A stretch of 64,000 nucleotides of DNA from NCBI GenBank assembly GCA_964342575.1, contig CAYFGZ010000001.1, positions 1 through 64,000 on the forward strand. The letters run 5' to 3'. Shown in pieces: positions 27,790 to 36,722 of this stretch. The notes below the pieces were generated by a model. That model searched no databases and was not told the DNA's origin. It saw only the letters and a list, made by a program, of their open reading frames with translations. The position numbers and the translations under genes are program-made. Origin of the DNA: GCA-002701455 sp964342575 (GTDB taxonomy: Bacteria; Pseudomonadota; Alphaproteobacteria; Thalassobaculales; Thalassobaculaceae). Position 1 is the stretch's first letter. Each line of letters starts with the position of its first letter.

Positions 27790-28992
27790 ATGAGCAATAC
27801 TGAAAGCACTTCCGAGCTTAGTCTCTACGTTCACTGGCCTTTCTGCCTATCTAAATGCCCTTATTGCGATTTTAATAGCCATGTTTCCCAAGAGCTCAGT
27901 CATTCCCGTTGGCGTAATGCTTTGATTGTTGAGCTAAAACATTTGTCTGAAAACCTTCAGGATAGGCGGTTGAAAAGTATATTTTTTGGAGGTGGAACGC
28001 CATCGTTGATGGAGCCAGAAACGATATCAAAAATCGTTCACGAGGCGAACAGTCTGTGGCAAACCGACAAAAAGCTAGAAATCACTATGGAAGCCAACCC
28101 TTCCTCTGTAGAATCTGAGTCGCTAGAATTGTTTCGAGATGCTGGCATTAACCGTTTATCACTTGGTGTGCAGTCTTTTGATGATGAAGCGCTTAGGTTT
28201 TTGGGACGAGGCCATACAGCAGAAGATGCTATCGCTGCAATAGAGAAGGCTCATGCTTTGTTCGACAATATCTCTTTCGATCTCATTTACGCCAGACCCC
28301 ATCAGTCGCTACGACAATGGATGTCAGAACTCGCTAGCGCTATCAGTTTAGCTGGAAATCATCTTTCCGTGTACCAACTCACGATAGAGAGAGGAACTCA
28401 GTTCTTTAGGAGGCATAAAAGAGGTGAATTTCAAATTCCAGATAGTGATGAGTCTGGTTTGTTATATGAGGCAACTGTGGAGAAATTGCACTCTGTCGGG
28501 CTCCCTGACTATGAAATATCGAATCATGCGCGACCCGGCTCTGAGTGTCTTCACAACCTGCAATATTGGGAGACTGGCGACTACCTCGGTATAGGGGCCG
28601 GCGCCCATAGCCGCATTACAACAAAAAATGGACAACGGTTCGCTTTTCGGACACATTCAGCGCCTAACGCCTGGTTGCAAAAAGCTGAGATGCATGGCCA
28701 TGCTATACGAGAGAAAAAAAGAATCAATGCCTATGAGCAATTGGTTGAAACGCTTATGATGGGGCTTAGATTAACCAAGGGATTGCCCGTTAGTCGACTG
28801 GAGTCGATTTCTGGATTGGAGATCGAAGAACTTTTTCCTTCTGAAATCATTGGCATGTTGACAGATCAGGGGCTTTTGGAAATCACTAGTAGTATTGTTA
28901 GGGCAACACCCTCTGGGCGTCAGCGCCTCGATGGATTGATAGGGTTTCTCCTAGAAAACACGGACCCCGGTTTTCAGAAAAGCACCCGTTAG
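27790..28992 (+). CDS. hemW: radical SAM heme chaperone HemW
   Basis: HemW is related to coproporphyrinogen dehydrogenase HemN but acts as a heme-binding chaperone. The 400-residue protein has YVHWPFCLSKCPYCDF with the radical-SAM cysteines 19, 23 and 26, then FGGGTPSLM, LSLGVQSFDDEAL, and GIGAGAHSR. The HemN-specific N-terminal extension and extra cysteine are absent, which favours HemW. Its 3' end overlaps the convergent lpoA-like gene by four bases. Confidence 0.92.
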   Translation: MSNTESTSELSLYVHWPFCLSKCPYCDFNSHVSQELSHSRWRNALIVELKHLSENLQDRRLKSIFFGGGTPSLMEPETISKIVHEANSLWQTDKKLEITMEANPSSVESESLELFRDAGINRLSLGVQSFDDEALRFLGRGHTAEDAIAAIEKAHALFDNISFDLIYARPHQSLRQWMSELASAISLAGNHLSVYQLTIERGTQFFRRHKRGEFQIPDSDESGLLYEATVEKLHSVGLPDYEISNHARPGSECLHNLQYWETGDYLGIGAGAHSRITTKNGQRFAFRTHSAPNAWLQKAEMHGHAIREKKRINAYEQLVETLMMGLRLTKGLPVSRLESISGLEIEELFPSEIIGMLTDQGLLEITSSIVRATPSGRQRLDGLIGFLLENTDPGFQKSTR

Positions 28993-30578
28993 TTATCAAT
29001 TTTTCTTCTATCATGATCATTAAATTCTATTGGAGCCTCATCAATTATCTTAACCCCTTTTTGTTGAACTTCAAGTATTGCAAAGCCACGTTCATTTGAA
29101 CCATCGGGTAATAACCGAACTATGCCGTCGACCCCCGAATAACCTCTAGAATCTATGATCGCTTCCCCTTTATAATTATCCATTCTTTTCAAAAGGGCTA
29201 AAGTGACCCCCAACAGCATCGCATCATACCCCAAGGTGGCTAATCGCGGCGGTTGGTATCCAAAAAACCCCTTAAACTTAGCGTAAAACGGCGTCAATAG
29301 TTCTGGTGACGGGGCTACATACCATGAACCCAGTAGGGCCGGCTCTATAGTTAGATCAGACATATCATCCCAAAAAGTCGTGCCCAACAATTTAACACGC
29401 GCGGGATCCACATCATAAAAAGCAAGTAAGGGCGCGATTCTTTTAAGTTCCGGGCCGCCCGATGGCAAAAGCACAGAATCAAAAGGCGGATCACCAAGTG
29501 TTTCTAGTTCAGAAAGTCGCCTTAGCGCGTTTACTGCTATTTCATCTCTTTGTTTCGATAACTGTTTTTTGTGAGCTCTTAAGTTATCCTGCCGATTTTG
29601 ATAATCAGAAAAATTACGGACCAAACTCGTTAAATCCTCAATTCCGGGTTCATAGTAACTTTCCCGCACCACTGTACTTTTTGTCCCTAATGCACTTTCG
29701 TTCGCTATCTCGACTGCCAAATCTCCAAATTCATTTTTTGGAGCCAGGACGCCTATCCGCTTGTAGCCCCGGCTAGTTGAGAATTGAATTATACGCTTAA
29801 CCTGTTGGCCCGGCAGAAACCCAAAAATGTATACACCATTTCCCGCTGCGGCTATATCGTTCGAAAAGCTTATTACCTCAACGCCTGCCGCCCGAACTGT
29901 AGGCGCAATTGCCTCTGTAGAGGATCCAAAAAGAGGCCCTAAAATCAGCTCAACATTACTTTTTACAGCCAATTTTGCTGCCTCTATTGCTGTTGTTGGA
30001 TTGCCTCTAGTATCAAAGATAATTAACTCTAGTTGATCATCGGCTGCTTCAAAGAAAGCCAATTGGATAGCATCGAGCAAGGCTCGCCCTACATGAAATC
30101 CTTTTTCGGAAAGTGGCAGCAACACCCCTATTCTTGGTTTGGATTCGTGCGTTGGCAATTTCAGCCGTCGTTTTTGGGGCTCGGAGATGCTGAGACTGGA
30201 TGTAGTAATTACTTCCTGCCCAACCGGTAGCAATTTCTTTGAAAGATCGCCAGTACGACCCACCAAAGATTCTGTCTTCGGTTTGACTGCGTCTGGTTTT
30301 GCGGACCCAGAAGATATGATTTCCTTGTTTTTCTTATTTGTTTGGTAACTGGGTATAGGACCACCAACACTCGGCACGACATCGCTGGCGATGCCTCTCC
30401 TGGAATTCTCAGGATCTGCTTGGCAACCAACACATATCAGCGTAAAAAGAGTCATCAGAGCAGTTATTCGTCCTCCACGACGATTTTTAGGGAATGCCCT
30501 TGAAAACAAAACCAATAAATTTTTCGGCTGGTCGCACAAAACTGATCTCCCCAAAAGTCCCGATAAAATGGAATGCAT
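28989..30578 (-). CDS. penicillin-binding protein activator, LpoA-like lipoprotein
   Basis: The C-terminal ~430 residues form a type-1 periplasmic-binding fold (IGVLLPLSEKGFHVGRALLDA, LGPLFGSSTEAIAP, GYKRIGVLAP), as in LpoA/YraM, the outer-membrane lipoprotein that activates PBP1A. A hydrophobic segment ending LICVGC gives a plausible but imperfect lipobox. The longest frame (529 residues) puts about 50 residues before that cysteine. A TTG start near 30509 would give a more normal signal peptide, so the start is uncertain. It is divergent from rsmI, as in many proteobacteria. Confidence 0.82.
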   Translation of the reverse strand: MHSILSGLLGRSVLCDQPKNLLVLFSRAFPKNRRGGRITALMTLFTLICVGCQADPENSRRGIASDVVPSVGGPIPSYQTNKKNKEIISSGSAKPDAVKPKTESLVGRTGDLSKKLLPVGQEVITTSSLSISEPQKRRLKLPTHESKPRIGVLLPLSEKGFHVGRALLDAIQLAFFEAADDQLELIIFDTRGNPTTAIEAAKLAVKSNVELILGPLFGSSTEAIAPTVRAAGVEVISFSNDIAAAGNGVYIFGFLPGQQVKRIIQFSTSRGYKRIGVLAPKNEFGDLAVEIANESALGTKSTVVRESYYEPGIEDLTSLVRNFSDYQNRQDNLRAHKKQLSKQRDEIAVNALRRLSELETLGDPPFDSVLLPSGGPELKRIAPLLAFYDVDPARVKLLGTTFWDDMSDLTIEPALLGSWYVAPSPELLTPFYAKFKGFFGYQPPRLATLGYDAMLLGVTLALLKRMDNYKGEAIIDSRGYSGVDGIVRLLPDGSNERGFAILEVQQKGVKIIDEAPIEFNDHDRRKIDN

Positions 30579-30622
30579 ATCTATGCTAGTGTCATACTTA
30601 AACGGCTCATAATGGCAAAATT

Positions 30623-31474
30623 ATGACAATTACACTATTAAGCACTGGTTTGACATTGGTTGCTACCCCTATTGGCAATATGCTAGACATTTCAAAACGA
30701 GCCATGTCTGCTTTGGCTGAAGCAGACGAGGTTCTGTGCGAAGATTCACGTGTCTCAAGAAAGTTGCTATCCAGATACGGAATAAAAACCAAGCTTCGCA
30801 CTTATCACGAACACAATGCCTCAAAGGTTCGGCCAAAAATATTAGAAAAACTAAAATCTGGCGCCAAAATCGTATTGATAAGTGACGCCGGAACTCCAAC
30901 CATCTCGGACCCCGGATACAAGTTAATACGAGCCTGCATAGATTCTGATATCAGAGTTTCTACGATTCCTGGCCCTACCGCCGTAATCGCAGCATTATCG
31001 ATATCAGGGCTGCCAACTAATAAGTTCTACTTTGGCGGGTTCCTACCCACCAAAACGAATGCCAGAAAAAAAATACTTAATACCTGCCAGCAGTTAGATG
31101 CCACGATGGTTTTTTACGAGTCTCCATCTCGGTTAGCGGCTTGTCTAGAGGACGCTACTGTTTATTTTGGCGAACGGTCAGCTGCTGTTGCCAGAGAATT
31201 GACTAAATTACATGAGGAGGTTAGGAGAGGCACCGTAGCTGAACTTTCTAAATTTTATAGTAGTTCCACCCCGCCTAAAGGCGAAGCGGTTTTATTGATA
31301 GGTCCCCCAGACTCAAAAGCAGTTTGGAACGAGTCTGCCGTGGAACGAGCCCTTAGTGAGGCTTTAATGAGCAACACGCTACGCGATGCTGTTCAACTTG
31401 TGGCCGCTGCGTCGGGTGTATCTAAATCTATTATCTATGATTTAGCCCTGGAGCTTAACAAACCAAAAAGCTAA
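30623..31474 (+). CDS. rsmI: 16S rRNA 2'-O-ribose C1402 methyltransferase
   Basis: RsmI methylates the ribose of C1402 in the 30S decoding centre. The 283-residue tetrapyrrole-methylase-fold protein shows LVATPIGNMLDIS, CEDSRVSRKLL, LISDAGTPTISDPGYKL, and IPGPTAVIAALSISGLP, diagnostic of RsmI. The downstream endonuclease-like gene yraN that often follows it is missing here. Confidence 0.95.
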   Translation: MTITLLSTGLTLVATPIGNMLDISKRAMSALAEADEVLCEDSRVSRKLLSRYGIKTKLRTYHEHNASKVRPKILEKLKSGAKIVLISDAGTPTISDPGYKLIRACIDSDIRVSTIPGPTAVIAALSISGLPTNKFYFGGFLPTKTNARKKILNTCQQLDATMVFYESPSRLAACLEDATVYFGERSAAVARELTKLHEEVRRGTVAELSKFYSSSTPPKGEAVLLIGPPDSKAVWNESAVERALSEALMSNTLRDAVQLVAAASGVSKSIIYDLALELNKPKS

Positions 31475-31535
31475 CCTAAACTTCTCGAAAACGCGCCGAG
31501 ATTGCCGTAAGCTAAAGTTAGAAGGGGAGTTTCAT

Positions 31536-32147
31536 ATGAAAACAAAGTATCAAACCTTTGCTAAACTAGCTATGATCTGCTTTGGAAGCGGGATCGTCTT
31601 GTGTATACAACAGTCCTGTTCTCCAGTTTCTCCTGTTGGTTTGGCCGTAGGCGCCGGTGCAACAGTTATCCACGCTAGTCAATCGGAAAAAGGCCTTAAA
31701 AAGTCGGCAGAAGATTTACGTACACGTGCAGAAGTGCTCCACTATTTATTCCAAAAAAACGTAACCCTTTTTAGCTCTGTTAATGTGTCTGTCGAGAATG
31801 CTCGTGTACTCTTAACAGGCGCAGTTAATCGGCCAATGGACCGAATCAACGCCACCAAATTAGCGTGGAAAGCGACTGGGGTTCGGGAAGTAATTAACGA
31901 ACTTCAAGTCCAGAACACGTCTAGCATCGCCAATAGCGCAAAAGACTTGTTGATAAACAAGGCCCTTCAAACTCAACTCCTATTAGACAAAAATATCAAA
32001 TTTATCAACTACAGTGTAGATACCGTAAATGGCATAGTATATCTGTTTGGCATTGCCGAAAATCAGGAAGAACTAGACCGGGTGATAGATCTTGCTCGAA
32101 ATACAAACTATGTAGAGGACGTGGTAAATTATGTCACCCTGGAATGA
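31536..32147 (+). CDS. double BON-domain lipoprotein (DolP/YraP-like)
   Basis: A 203-residue exported protein. The N-terminal hydrophobic segment ends in a weak lipobox-like QQSC (Cys28), followed by a glycine-rich stretch. Two BON domains follow, about residues 68-130 (NVSVENARVLLTGAV ... VREVINELQV) and 135-203 (INYSVDTVNGIVYLFGIA ... VEDVVNYV). DolP maintains outer-membrane integrity in enterobacteria, and its gene (yraP) lies near rsmI and lpoA there too. A GGGGAG ribosome site precedes the ATG. Good family match; function inferred. Confidence 0.82.
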   Translation: MKTKYQTFAKLAMICFGSGIVLCIQQSCSPVSPVGLAVGAGATVIHASQSEKGLKKSAEDLRTRAEVLHYLFQKNVTLFSSVNVSVENARVLLTGAVNRPMDRINATKLAWKATGVREVINELQVQNTSSIANSAKDLLINKALQTQLLLDKNIKFINYSVDTVNGIVYLFGIAENQEELDRVIDLARNTNYVEDVVNYVTLE

Positions 32148-32303
32148 TTAAAAGTCCCATGAGTCCTAGGTGCTTGCAATAGACCAAGGGAGAAAGCCTC
32201 TCGGCATTAGGTTTTTCATTTTGTAGACGAGGATCGATCGTATGATTCAAAAGCCGCTCCAACTGTGTCCGACGAAAAGTAACAAAACAAGGAAATATAC
32301 AAC

Positions 32304-33245
32304 ATGAGCCTCAACGTTGCGTTTCAAATGGATCCGATCCAGTCGATTGATATAAATGGGGACAGCAGTTTTGCGCTCGCGCTGGAAGCTCAAGCTCGAA
32401 ATTATGCATTGTTTCACTATTTACCAGAATCTCTTTCGCTTAAGCGCGAGAAGCCTATAGCAAAAGTAAATTCCTTCTCGGTTCAACGGGTCCGCGACAA
32501 CCATTTCTTTCTGGGAGATAAAGTGACAGCTGACCTGGCGACAGACTTCGATGTGGTTCTTATGCGCCAAGACCCGCCTTTCGACATGTCCTACATTACA
32601 GCCACCCACATCCTCGAACACGCTCAACCAGCCACATTGATTGTAAACAACCCTGAAAACGTCCGAAACGCTCCAGAGAAATTGTTTGTGACTCATTTTA
32701 AGAGTGTTATGCCTCCTACACTAATAACTTCTGACGAATCTGAAATTTTTTCCTTCCGAAAAGAATTTAAAGATATTATTGTCAAACCTTTATTTGGAAA
32801 TGGTGGAGCAGGTGTTTTCCACATCAAACCAAACGATGAGAATCTTAGTTCTCTGATAGAACTTTATAAAACGTTTTACCGTGAACCCTTAATAGTTCAA
32901 CAATATCTGCCGGCTGTGCGGAGGGGTGACAAGCGAATAATTTTGGTTGATGGAAATCCTGTAGGTGCGATCAATAGAGTGCCGGCGGATGGCGAAGCTC
33001 GCTCAAACATGCACGTTGGGGGAACTCCCACGAAGTGCGACCTAACCAATCGAGACAGAGAAATATGCGAACAAATAGGGCCTAGTTTGCGGGAACGTGG
33101 TCTGCTTTTTGTTGGCATTGATGTGATTGGTGATTACTTAACAGAGATAAACGTAACTTCACCCACCGGCATACAGGAATTAGATCGGTTTAATGACACA
33201 AACGTTGCGGGCTTAATATGGGATGCCATCGAGAAAAAGTTATAG
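32304..33245 (+). CDS. gshB: glutathione synthetase
   Basis: GshB joins gamma-glutamylcysteine and glycine using ATP. The 313-residue ATP-grasp protein shows VLMRQDPPFDMSYI, the glycine-rich KPLFGNGGAGVF, RRGDKRIILVDG, and the C-terminal DVIGDYLTEINVTSPTGIQE with metal ligands. Length is normal. The preceding 156 bases hold no gene. It ends one base from the convergent HIT gene. Confidence 0.95.
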   Translation: MSLNVAFQMDPIQSIDINGDSSFALALEAQARNYALFHYLPESLSLKREKPIAKVNSFSVQRVRDNHFFLGDKVTADLATDFDVVLMRQDPPFDMSYITATHILEHAQPATLIVNNPENVRNAPEKLFVTHFKSVMPPTLITSDESEIFSFRKEFKDIIVKPLFGNGGAGVFHIKPNDENLSSLIELYKTFYREPLIVQQYLPAVRRGDKRIILVDGNPVGAINRVPADGEARSNMHVGGTPTKCDLTNRDREICEQIGPSLRERGLLFVGIDVIGDYLTEINVTSPTGIQELDRFNDTNVAGLIWDAIEKKL

Positions 33246-33246
33246 A

Positions 33247-33621
33247 CTAAGGCCGGCTTTTTAGAGGCTTAACCATCTGTCCCAGTCTCCTCCCACCTAA
33301 AATATGAATATGCAGATGGGGAACCTCTTGCATACCGTGTTCACCGGTATTTGCTATTGATCGAAAGCCGTCGGTAGAAATATTTTTTATTCTTGCTACC
33401 TCTCCAACGGCCTTTATAAGGGCCGATTGCTCCTCTTGAGTGGCTCGCTCTGAAAAATCCATCATGGATACATACGGTTCCTTTGGGATTATCAATACGT
33501 GCACCGGGGCCTGCGGATTTATATCCTCAAACGCTAACACATGATCGTTTTCATAGACGGTTTTATTTGGTATCTCGCCCCGAAGAATTTTAGCAAAGAT
33601 ATTATTGAGATCGTAGGTCAT
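33247..33621 (-). CDS. HIT family nucleotide-binding protein (histidine triad)
   Basis: A 124-residue HINT-type protein with the HIT motif HLHIHILGG (His102, 104, 106) and N-terminal IFAKILRGEIP, FEDINPQAPVHVLIIPK. Members hydrolyse adenosine phosphoramidates; the precise role here is unknown. It follows hisE by 17 bases at the end of the histidine cluster, a conserved alphaproteobacterial neighbour. Confidence 0.93.
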   Translation of the reverse strand: MTYDLNNIFAKILRGEIPNKTVYENDHVLAFEDINPQAPVHVLIIPKEPYVSMMDFSERATQEEQSALIKAVGEVARIKNISTDGFRSIANTGEHGMQEVPHLHIHILGGRRLGQMVKPLKSRP

Positions 33622-33638
33622 GCGATTACTTTCAAAAA

Positions 33639-33959
33639 TTACGTCGTAATGCGATTTAATTTTTCATCCAACCCAGAGGTTCCTCTTCGGTCTTTCAGCT
33701 CTTTCCAAACACTCTGAGGATCAATATCGGCGTCGGCCCATAGTACCAGAAGATGATATAGGAGATCTGCACTCTCTGAGATGAGATTCTGTTTCGAATT
33801 GCCTAAGGCGCTGACCACCGTCTCTACCGCTTCTTCACCCACTTTTCGCGCTATAAAAGGGGTGCCTGCAGCAAACAACTTGGCCGTATATGAGGTCTCT
33901 ACATTTGCATTCCGTCGCTCATTAATTAACTCGTAAAGTTGATTCAATTCCTTTGCCAT
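33639..33959 (-). CDS. hisE: phosphoribosyl-ATP diphosphatase
   Basis: HisE removes pyrophosphate from phosphoribosyl-ATP, step 2 of histidine synthesis. The 106-residue protein has the MazG-like fold with KVGEEAVETVVSAL and ESADLLYHLLVLW, which carry the metal-binding acids. It is monofunctional (no HisI part). It lies 31 bases after hisF in the hisB-H-A-F-E order. Confidence 0.94.
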   Translation of the reverse strand: MAKELNQLYELINERRNANVETSYTAKLFAAGTPFIARKVGEEAVETVVSALGNSKQNLISESADLLYHLLVLWADADIDPQSVWKELKDRRGTSGLDEKLNRITT

Positions 33960-33990
33960 TTAAACCCCCTTTATACTATCTTCCAGTAAA

Positions 33991-34749
33991 TCACAGTCTA
34001 ACCGATAATCCTCTAGAGGCCATGTTTTCCTTCGCTTCTGCAACACTAAATTCCCCAAAATGAAACACGGATGCAGCTAAAACAGCGGAAGCCCCACCAT
34101 TTAAAACCCCTTCCGCAAAGTGCTCAAGCTTCCCAACTCCTCCCGAGGCTATAACAGGGACTGAGACTGCCGAAGTAATCGCCTTAGTGAGCGATATATC
34201 AAAGCCTTCCCTGGTTCCGTCTCGGTCCATAGAGGTTAATAGAATTTCACCCGCTCCATATTCGACCATCCGTTCTGCCCACCCGATAGCGTCTATGCCT
34301 GTGGGATTCCGGCCCCCATGTGTAAAAACCTCCAGTTTTTTTCCCGACACTCTTTTTGCATCGATGGCAACTACGATACATTGGGATCCAAATTTCCCAG
34401 CCGCCTCCTTAACGAATTCCGGCCTGTTCACAGCCGCCGTATTTATTGACACTTTGTCGGCACCTGCCAACAATAATCTACGGATGTCTTCTTCCTTTCT
34501 AATTCCTCCTCCCACGGTAAGTGGCATAAAGCATTGCTCTGCTGTTCCGGCTACTATATCCAATAAAGTGTCTCTATTATCACTACTGGCAGTGATATCC
34601 AAAAAAGCAAGCTCGTCCGCGCCCTGGGAATCATAAAATCTAGCCTGTTCCACCGGGTCACCTGCGTCGATCAGGTCGACAAAGTTCACCCCCTTCACTA
34701 CCCGTCCCCCCTTAACATCTAGGCACGGTATAACTCGAACCGCTAACAT
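33991..34749 (-). CDS. hisF: imidazole glycerol phosphate synthase subunit HisF
   Basis: HisF is the cyclase half of imidazole glycerol phosphate synthase and uses ammonia made by HisH. The 252-residue TIM barrel starts with VRVIPCLDVKGGRVVKGVNF (catalytic Asp11), has DITASSDNRDT, GGGIRKEEDIRRLL, LLTSMDRDGTREGFD with the second catalytic Asp, and VIASGGVG. HisH is encoded upstream in the same cluster. Confidence 0.96.
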   Translation of the reverse strand: MLAVRVIPCLDVKGGRVVKGVNFVDLIDAGDPVEQARFYDSQGADELAFLDITASSDNRDTLLDIVAGTAEQCFMPLTVGGGIRKEEDIRRLLLAGADKVSINTAAVNRPEFVKEAAGKFGSQCIVVAIDAKRVSGKKLEVFTHGGRNPTGIDAIGWAERMVEYGAGEILLTSMDRDGTREGFDISLTKAITSAVSVPVIASGGVGKLEHFAEGVLNGGASAVLAASVFHFGEFSVAEAKENMASRGLSVRL

Positions 34750-34760
34750 TTATCTCCCCC

Positions 34761-35483
34761 TTACTTTAGAATATTTAATCCCTCTTCCAGATTTAATGTT
34801 CCGTCATATAAAGCTCGCCCGCACACAACTCCTATTATATTAGGCGTTGCCTTTTTTCTTAGGGCTCTAAGATCATGGATCGACGACACCCCGCCCGAGG
34901 CTATAATTGGTATTGCCGTTGATCTAGCCATTTCTATTGTTGCCTCTATATTGAGACCACTAAGGGCTCCGTCGCGATCAATGTCAGTATAAATTATGGC
35001 GGCAACACCGCAATCTTCAAATCTCTTTGCTAATTCCTCGCAACGAATATCTGAGTCCTCAACCCAACCCTCCGTTGATACCATTCCTTTTCTAGCGTCC
35101 ACACCAACTGCTATTTGACCCGGAAATAAATAGCAGCTTTCCCTGACAAGATCGGGGTTTTTCAGCGCGGCCGTCCCTAGTATTATTCTCGACACTCCGC
35201 GGCCTATCCAGCGTTCGATGCTATTAATATCCCGAATTCCTCCACCTAGTTGAACCGACACATCTACGCGGCCTAAAATTGAACTTATAGCTTCCTCGTT
35301 TATGGAGGCGCCCGCCAAGGCACCGTCTAAATCCACTACGTGGAGCCATTGGCAACCCGACTCAGCAAACATTGTGGCTTGGTTTGCTGGTGACGTATTA
35401 AATAAGGTCGCTTCGTCTATATTGCCTTTGAGCAACCTCACACAATTCCCGTCTTTTAAGTCTATAGCAGGAAATAAAATCAT
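34761..35483 (-). CDS. hisA: phosphoribosylformimino-AICAR ribotide isomerase
   Basis: HisA performs the Amadori isomerisation in histidine synthesis. The 240-residue barrel begins ILFPAIDLKDGNCVRL (catalytic Asp8), has HVVDLDGA, QLGGGIRDINSIERW, YTDIDRDGALSG, and IIASGGVSS. It lies 11 bases before hisF and 27 bases after the GNAT gene. Confidence 0.96.
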   Translation of the reverse strand: MILFPAIDLKDGNCVRLLKGNIDEATLFNTSPANQATMFAESGCQWLHVVDLDGALAGASINEEAISSILGRVDVSVQLGGGIRDINSIERWIGRGVSRIILGTAALKNPDLVRESCYLFPGQIAVGVDARKGMVSTEGWVEDSDIRCEELAKRFEDCGVAAIIYTDIDRDGALSGLNIEATIEMARSTAIPIIASGGVSSIHDLRALRKKATPNIIGVVCGRALYDGTLNLEEGLNILK

Positions 35484-35510
35484 ATTTTACCGACCCCCAC
35501 CGTCGCCTTT

Positions 35511-36056
35511 TTAGCTTAGCTTTTTAAAGTAAAAACATCCTTTTACGTATTTCCGGTCTACACGGGCATAATGCGGGTGTTCCCCAAATCGTACGTAACC
35601 CAGCCTTTCAAACAATCGAATTGCAGCTATTTGCGTCTCTCTTACATCAAGGTTCAAAACATCGAAATCGGTTTCCCTTGCTCGATTTTCAGCGGAGCGT
35701 ATCAATTCCGCTGATAGTCCATGGCCCCTTGCCCAAGGCGCTACAAAATGCGTCGTTAAGTTACATGCGAAGCTTTGGGCTTCGTTATTTCGAGCTGGTC
35801 GAAGTATTTGGCACGATCCTGCAACAGCTCCATCCAACCTGCCAACAAACAGATCCCGCTCCGGAATCAGCAAGACCCCTCTCCAATAAGCCTCCAAGAC
35901 ATCCCTTGGCGGGGGAGCTAACCAACCGAACCCACCCCCATCGTTGATGGCCATTTCTGCGGCATCGCAAAGATCATTTAAATCAGCGGAACCTAAACTA
36001 TCAATCAATTCAACTTGGGTCGTAGGTGGAGGATTCTTTTTATCGGTTTGGGTCAT
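35511..36056 (-). CDS. GNAT family N-acetyltransferase
   Basis: A 181-residue acetyltransferase. The acetyl-CoA loop is in VAPWARGHGLSAELI (about 110-123), followed by DVLNLDVRETQIAAIRLFERLGY, the usual C-terminal GNAT half. Substrate is not evident. It is embedded in the his cluster between hisH and hisA (10 and 27 bases), so it is transcribed with histidine genes. A role in histidine metabolism is not implied by the family. Confidence 0.85.
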   Translation of the reverse strand: MTQTDKKNPPPTTQVELIDSLGSADLNDLCDAAEMAINDGGGFGWLAPPPRDVLEAYWRGVLLIPERDLFVGRLDGAVAGSCQILRPARNNEAQSFACNLTTHFVAPWARGHGLSAELIRSAENRARETDFDVLNLDVRETQIAAIRLFERLGYVRFGEHPHYARVDRKYVKGCFYFKKLS

Positions 36057-36066
36057 TTCGGATCCC

Positions 36067-36717
36067 TTAAGGTCGCCATTTTAGAAAATTTTCTAGCATC
36101 TGGAGTCCTGCCGCCTGACTTTTTTCTGGGTGAAACTGGGTGCCCAAAACGTTGTCGCGACCTACCATCGCCGTTATTGGCCCACCATATTCGGTTGTCG
36201 CCATTATTTCGTTATTATTATCCAGCTGCATGTGGAAGCTATGCGCAAAATAAAAATAAAGATCTTCGCTTATTCCATCCAGAACAGGATGCCCTCTCCG
36301 CTTTATTTTTAGCTGATTCCACCCCATGTGAGGCACTTTGAGGTTATTATGGGCATCCTCGTTCTGCAAGAAATCTATTTTACATACCGAAGCCGAGAAC
36401 CAGTCTAACCCTCTTGTCTGAGTTAGTTCGTGCCCCATTGATGCCGTCAATTGCATGCCTACGCAAATTCCTAAAAAAGGTCTTCCCCGAACAACTATAT
36501 GCTCTTGCAAAGAATCAATCATTCCAGGCAAGGCCGACAAGCCTTTCTTACAATCTGGAAACGTGCCAACACCTGGTAAAACCACATAATCTGACTTTGC
36601 TACCGCTTCTGGGCAGCTACTCGTAGATACCTTAGTTTTTCCATCCGCGACTTTTTGAAACGCTTTAGCGGCGGACCGCAAATTTCCCGATCCATAATCT
36701 ATAATTATTAAGCTCAT
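36067..36717 (-). CDS. hisH: imidazole glycerol phosphate synthase subunit HisH
   Basis: HisH is the glutamine amidotransferase that feeds ammonia to HisF. The 216-residue class-I amidotransferase has IIDYGSGNLRS, VLPGVGTFPDC, the nucleophile elbow FLGICVGMQL (catalytic Cys), and the FHPEKSQ motif with catalytic His and Glu near the C-terminus. It lies five bases after hisB. Confidence 0.96.
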   Translation of the reverse strand: MSLIIIDYGSGNLRSAAKAFQKVADGKTKVSTSSCPEAVAKSDYVVLPGVGTFPDCKKGLSALPGMIDSLQEHIVVRGRPFLGICVGMQLTASMGHELTQTRGLDWFSASVCKIDFLQNEDAHNNLKVPHMGWNQLKIKRRGHPVLDGISEDLYFYFAHSFHMQLDNNNEIMATTEYGGPITAMVGRDNVLGTQFHPEKSQAAGLQMLENFLKWRP

Positions 36718-36722
36718 TTGGA

